The notes under the pieces: model-generated | What the model was told of the DNA's origin: nothing | The model's database searches: none | Seen by the model: only the letters and a program-made list of their open reading frames with translations | NCBI GenBank assembly: GCA_911728455.2 | Contig: OU452235.1 | Coordinates: 8,610,351 to 8,674,350, forward strand | Length of the DNA stretch: 64,000 bases | DNA from: Marthasterias glacialis | Taxonomy: Eukaryota > Echinodermata > Asteroidea > Forcipulatida > Asteriidae | Direction of reading: 5' to 3' | Translations under genes and position numbers: made by a program | Part shown: positions 60,200 to 64,000 of the stretch, piece after piece | Layout: the number at the start of each line of letters is the position of its first letter | How positions within the stretch are numbered: position 1 is the first letter of the stretch

Positions 60200-60800
60200 G
60201 CTTCTGTAATTTAGGACTTGAATCGGTCATATCGGTACAATATTAACAAATGAAGATTACTTGATGGACTTGAGTTGTTATATAACTTCTATAATTATGT
60301 TTGAACAAAATAGGCAAAATATTACAGACAAGTAAGGCGTTTCGTGGCCGAGCGGTTAAGAGCACCGGACTCAAGCTCCGGAGTTATGATCAGCAGAGTG
60401 TGGGTTCGAGTCCCGGTCTTGACACTTGTGTCCTTAAACAAGACACTAACCATTATTGCTTCGTCCTTCGGATGGGACGTAATGCCGTTGGTCCCGTGTG
60501 TTGTATAATGCACGTATAAAAGAACACAGTGACACTTATCGCTAAGAGAAGGGGTTTGCCCCGGTGTTTCTGGCAGAGGCTGCTGAATGCACCGCAGCAC
60601 CTTGTAAACCCTTATAAGGTGCTACATAAATGGCTCTCATAACAAAACAAATTAACAATAAAAACCCCTCAAAAATCTGCCTTAAGAATAATACAGTAAG
60701 CACCTTGGGCACATTAGTTGTTAGATACGTGCGCTAAATAACACTCCGATATATTATTATTAAATACAAATCAGATTGCCAAAAACAGTTTGTTAACTTT
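60200..60800 (+). repeat. Local duplication copy 1, interrupted by a SINE
   Basis: Matches 61144-61340: GTCATATCGGTACAATATTA, GAGTTGTTATATAACTT, GACAA and AATACAAATCAGATTGCC. The SINE family 1 copy separates the last blocks. Confidence 0.82.
60338..60765 (+). mobile_element. SINE family 1, full length
   Basis: Head TTTCGTGGCCGAGCGGTTAA, then GAGCACCGGACTCAAGCTCC and GG. The anticodon stem CCGGA/TCCGG is perfect, with loop CTCAAGC (CAA, Leu-type), followed by GTGGGTTCGAGTCCCGGTC. Body GCTTCGTCCTTCGGATGGGA, GGTTTGCCCCGGTGTTTCTG. It ends in GTGCGCTAAATAAC and an ATT repeat. Confidence 0.9.
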
Positions 60801-61143
60801 AATAAGCATAAACAGATTTTTATGCAGATCTTACCTCAAATGCCAAATCATGCAAAACGACGTAGTTACTTGGCTGCCTTGACGCTTGACGCTTGGCATC
60901 GGTAAGATTCGCCAACAAACCATTGATTGTGAGAAGGTTATTATATCAAATCGTAACCGTCGGCCCTATTTATATAGACAACATTTGGGGGCGGGCTTAA
61001 TACAAAACCGTGGTTGGCAGGTTGGTGCTATACAGTCACATGCCAAAACTGCTCAAGGCAGCATTATGCACATGGGCAAAGCATCGTATGGCACCAAGGC
61101 GTTGTCTCTCTCTGTTGTTTTAGTTTTAATAAGTTTATTTTAC

Positions 61144-61340
61144 CTTACTGTAATCTTACTTGAATATGTCATATCGGTACAATATTAACACATCATTGAT
61201 ATTAATAATCAACGAAGATGGAATACTGATTGACGGGAGTTGTTATATAACTTTTGTGTGTTCGAACATAAACGTAAACACCGTTACGCAAACCAATAAA
61301 GACAAATACAAAATCAGATTGCCAAAAATAGTTGTGTCAC
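61144..61340 (+). repeat. Local duplication copy 2 (empty site)
   Basis: Uninterrupted version of the sequence that flanks the 60.3-kb SINE. Confidence 0.82.
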
Positions 61341-62537
61341 AAGATCGTAAAGTTCCGACACGTTGTTGCAAATAATTATGACAATAAAAAAGCGTACTTT
61401 AACTGTATAGTATGTAGGCCTACTTCTCCTTTACAGTTCACTGCATTATTGAAGCAGTCAAACAATTTAACAACTGTGTGTGATTCCTGAATATAAGAAA
61501 ATAATAAAAACCATGTCCATATCCGCACATAAGTCATGCCATTTGTTGAATGAAAACAATTAAAACTCAAAATTAGAGAAAAAAGGGAATAAATTAAGGA
61601 ACTGTGACCCCGACATATTGACTCAATCTGTGAATCATTTAAATCTTGACTGAGGCAAACTTTCCTAATTTTAACTCTCTTATTTCTTGTTGTGTAATAC
61701 TCATGAAACTTTTATTTCAGAAACGTCTTTATCCAGAAACTGATGAACTAAAATACAAAAAGACAGCCTAAATCATATTGGCCTAAATCATATTGGCCTA
61801 GATCATTACTAATGACGACTGACGATGCGTCTAAGACTAGGCGGCGGATCACTCAACTTTATAGAAAATATCAATCCGCGACACTGAACGAACGTAGTTT
61901 TGTGACACTACTACATCAAGTCAAACCCAAATGCAGCAACTGGAATCTAGAAAACACCTAAAAAACTAACACACTAATAAATTTTGAACATTTCCAAACA
62001 ATCGGACCTTCGATGAAAGAAAATTGTAGAAGTACGCGAGAACACAGTGACCTCAAAAAACATGGCGCAGGCTCCCCGCACCGAGTGCATACAATAAGGT
62101 GGTAACACGTGAGGAAGATTATGAGCAAACGATCTCAACAAAGCCTCCAAGGAACATATTTACAAGAGTAATGCAATACACAGACTATAACTGCCAATTC
62201 CCAATAAAATCTACTACTGGTTGATGCAAGTTACTACATACCTTAAATGGCACAGAACAGGGAAAAAACTGGAAATCAGTTATGACGTTGTAAACTTTAC
62301 AAAACTCGTGTGACTGATGCTTATTCTCCTCCCCAGGCGCACAGTAAAATAACCCCACGCTACCTTACTTGAAAAAGCAAACCTTTCATGTTATGACAAG
62401 TTGGTTAACTTAAATAAGCATAAATCGAATCTTATTTTAATTGTTAAAAATACAAAGTGTAAAACCTAAGGCTGCTTTTGACACGCGCAGACGTTCTCAA
62501 TGCTAAATTTGATGCAGACAAGCTTCGATACATGGCA
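61341..62537. other. No recognised gene
   Basis: AT-rich. CTAAATCATATTGGC repeated in tandem at about 61768-61800. Confidence 0.45.
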
Positions 62538-62544
62538 GGAAAGT

Positions 62545-62691
62545 CTACTCTCTTAAAATTTTCGATTGAAATTTAGTTTATTCGATTGAAACTAGGGATA
62601 AACCGCAAAAGATTTGTCCCTGACCTCAATCGAAAAGAGTGATTTTCAATCTGATTATACTGATTTTCAATCTAACTATTTAAGAGAGTAG
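62545..62691. mobile_element. 147-bp MITE with target duplication
   Basis: CTACTCTCTTAAA at the left and TTTAAGAGAGTAG at the right, perfect inverted ends, flanked by GGAAAGT (62538-62544 and 62692-62698). The interior has repeated TTTTCGATTGAAA and GATTTTCAATCT words. Confidence 0.93.
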
Positions 62692-62698
62692 GGAAAGT

Positions 62699-64000
62699 AA
62701 TTATATAAATCACCCTTTCATTCGCCAGCATGCTGGGGCATAAAAAAGAGACATTTTTCAAAAAGTTTGTTCACCTTTCTGCCAGTCATAGGAATGATTA
62801 TAATAACTACTGGAGTTGGGCCAGAGCCGCTCCCACATACTTCTGGGTCATTCACTCCGGATGAGATGAGCAATTTTTCCCCAGTACTTTTTAGCATCCC
62901 CTCAAATCGTTGACATTTTGCTCACACTTGGTTAATTCTGTTGTCGTGTTGGATAAGGGGATGGAGTTGTGTGTACGAAAAGAAACACTCCTTGATTGAT
63001 GATTTGATGACTTCAAACAAAAATGTATGGAACAATTTGGTTGTCACTTTTTAAATATTGCGTGTCTGAGCTAAAAAAAACAAGATCTACATTGACGTTC
63101 GATAAAGCAGCGTTCACAGTCATCGATTTATTTATTAATGCAACAACCAATCATTCAATCAATCGATCAGGTTTAGTTTTCTCACTTCATTGTAATCCTC
63201 GAGTAGGCCCTATTGTAACTCAATATCGAATAACCAAGTAATGTACATTGAAGAACCAACACAAGTTAAAGGAAAATAGCAAAGCTAAGTGTACGTAAAT
63301 AGGAGGCAAGGTTTAGAACAACAAAATATAAGATGTTTAATGAAATTCAAACCCAGCAATATAAAAACATCAGGAGGATTCGAAAAATTAAATACAATGA
63401 AAATCACGTGTTGATAACGGAAACGTGATTGAGCGAGGTTTTGTTGGCCCATGGATGGTCCGGGAAGGGGGGGGGGGGGAGGTAGCCTTGATCATGGCGC
63501 GCCAGCCGGATGGACGGAACGTATAGTGGCATTGTTACATGCATATGCCTATGCCCCATCGAGTATAATGTGCCCAAAACACATTACACAACACACTACC
63601 TCTAGTAAACGACGAAATTCACACAATTTTATTCAGACACAATTCGAAACTGTGTCCTCAGTGTTCAAACTGCCTGTCGCAATCTCACCTGAACTTTATA
63701 GCGCACATGAGAAGCACATAATTATACAGTTTAACAGACGCTTTGTTATTGTCATTGCAACAACGTGTCAGAACTTTACGACCTTGTGGCATCCTGAATG
63801 ACCCCCTCCTCAGACAGAAATTCTAAAAATCAGTGTTCCATGAGCGAGTAGGTTCAACGCACAATCTGTAATAAATATTGTTCTTAGTTCGCTTTACTTA
63901 GACCACTTGAAGCGAAGGTAAAAACAAGCCCATTTTTAAGGGGGCACAGGGGTGCCAAGTTTATGTCGTATTCATTTCCAAGCATGTCCTTCAGAAGCTT
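62699..64000. other. No recognised gene
   Basis: A G-run at about 63468-63479. A 116-codon frame at 63451-63801 begins in Gly repeats and has no motif. Confidence 0.45.

Noticed and set aside
60338..60425. Functional tRNA-Leu gene
   Set aside because: The anticodon arm is perfect, but the sequence that should close the acceptor stem does not pair with the 5' end and the body of a repeat continues directly. The same sequence recurs as a full repeat at 39160.
63451..63801. 116-residue plus-strand frame
   Set aside because: Begins in a homopolymer-derived Gly run and shows no domain or splice support.

Overview
This window reads as intron-rich, AT-rich nuclear DNA from a marine invertebrate, most plausibly a non-vertebrate deuterostome such as an echinoderm. 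That placement is an inference. It rests on the gene content (a C3orf33 orthologue, a RING/B-box TRIM protein, a secreted PEBP-family protein and a GGGWT fibrinogen-like secreted protein), on GT-AG introns of 0.1 to 4 kb, and on the mobile elements (L2/CR1-type LINE tails with ATT repeats, a tRNA-Leu-derived SINE family, many MITE-like foldback elements). Nothing looks bacterial, organellar or viral.

Positions 1-26,000 hold no gene I can recognise. They contain several short inverted-repeat elements, three SINE-type copies, a degraded LINE ORF1-like fragment on the minus strand near 13.2 kb, simple repeats (CCAG near 7.3 kb, GATA near 12 kb, TTTG near 16.2 kb), and minisatellites at 18.7-19.3 kb (36-39 bp period) and 25.8-26.1 kb (G-rich).

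Positions 26,500-57,000 are the gene-bearing part. A single-exon TRIM-like gene lies on the minus strand (30,086-31,420). A five-exon C3orf33 homologue follows on the minus strand (35,229-42,357). A five-exon PEBP-like gene is on the plus strand (43,441-50,219) and encodes a signal peptide and a GPI-anchor-like C-terminus. A five-exon fibrinogen-like secreted protein is on the minus strand (53,065-56,540). I rebuilt the three spliced genes by hand from splice sites and reading phase; every junction keeps frame and each ends in a stop. C3orf33 and the PEBP-like gene are head to head, 1.08 kb apart, so they may share a promoter region. The downstream flanks of the TRIM gene and of C3orf33 (26.5-29.3 kb and 32.6-34.9 kb) are diverged copies of each other.

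Positions 57,000-64,000 hold a broken L2/CR1-like LINE with a frameshift and an internal deletion, a tRNA-Leu-type SINE sitting inside one copy of a locally duplicated segment (the other copy is the empty site), and a 147-bp MITE with a clear target-site duplication.

The most interesting signals are: a repeat present three times that carries YY1-like and CRE-like motifs, one copy lying 2 bp past a splice donor; a 2.1-kb inverted-repeat element with subterminal GGCTCA motifs and an internal 362-bp tandem duplication, 44 bp from a 60-nt microexon; a predicted surface-anchored PEBP protein; and the paired homologous 3' flanks of two neighbouring genes. No operon-like or defence-like system is visible.
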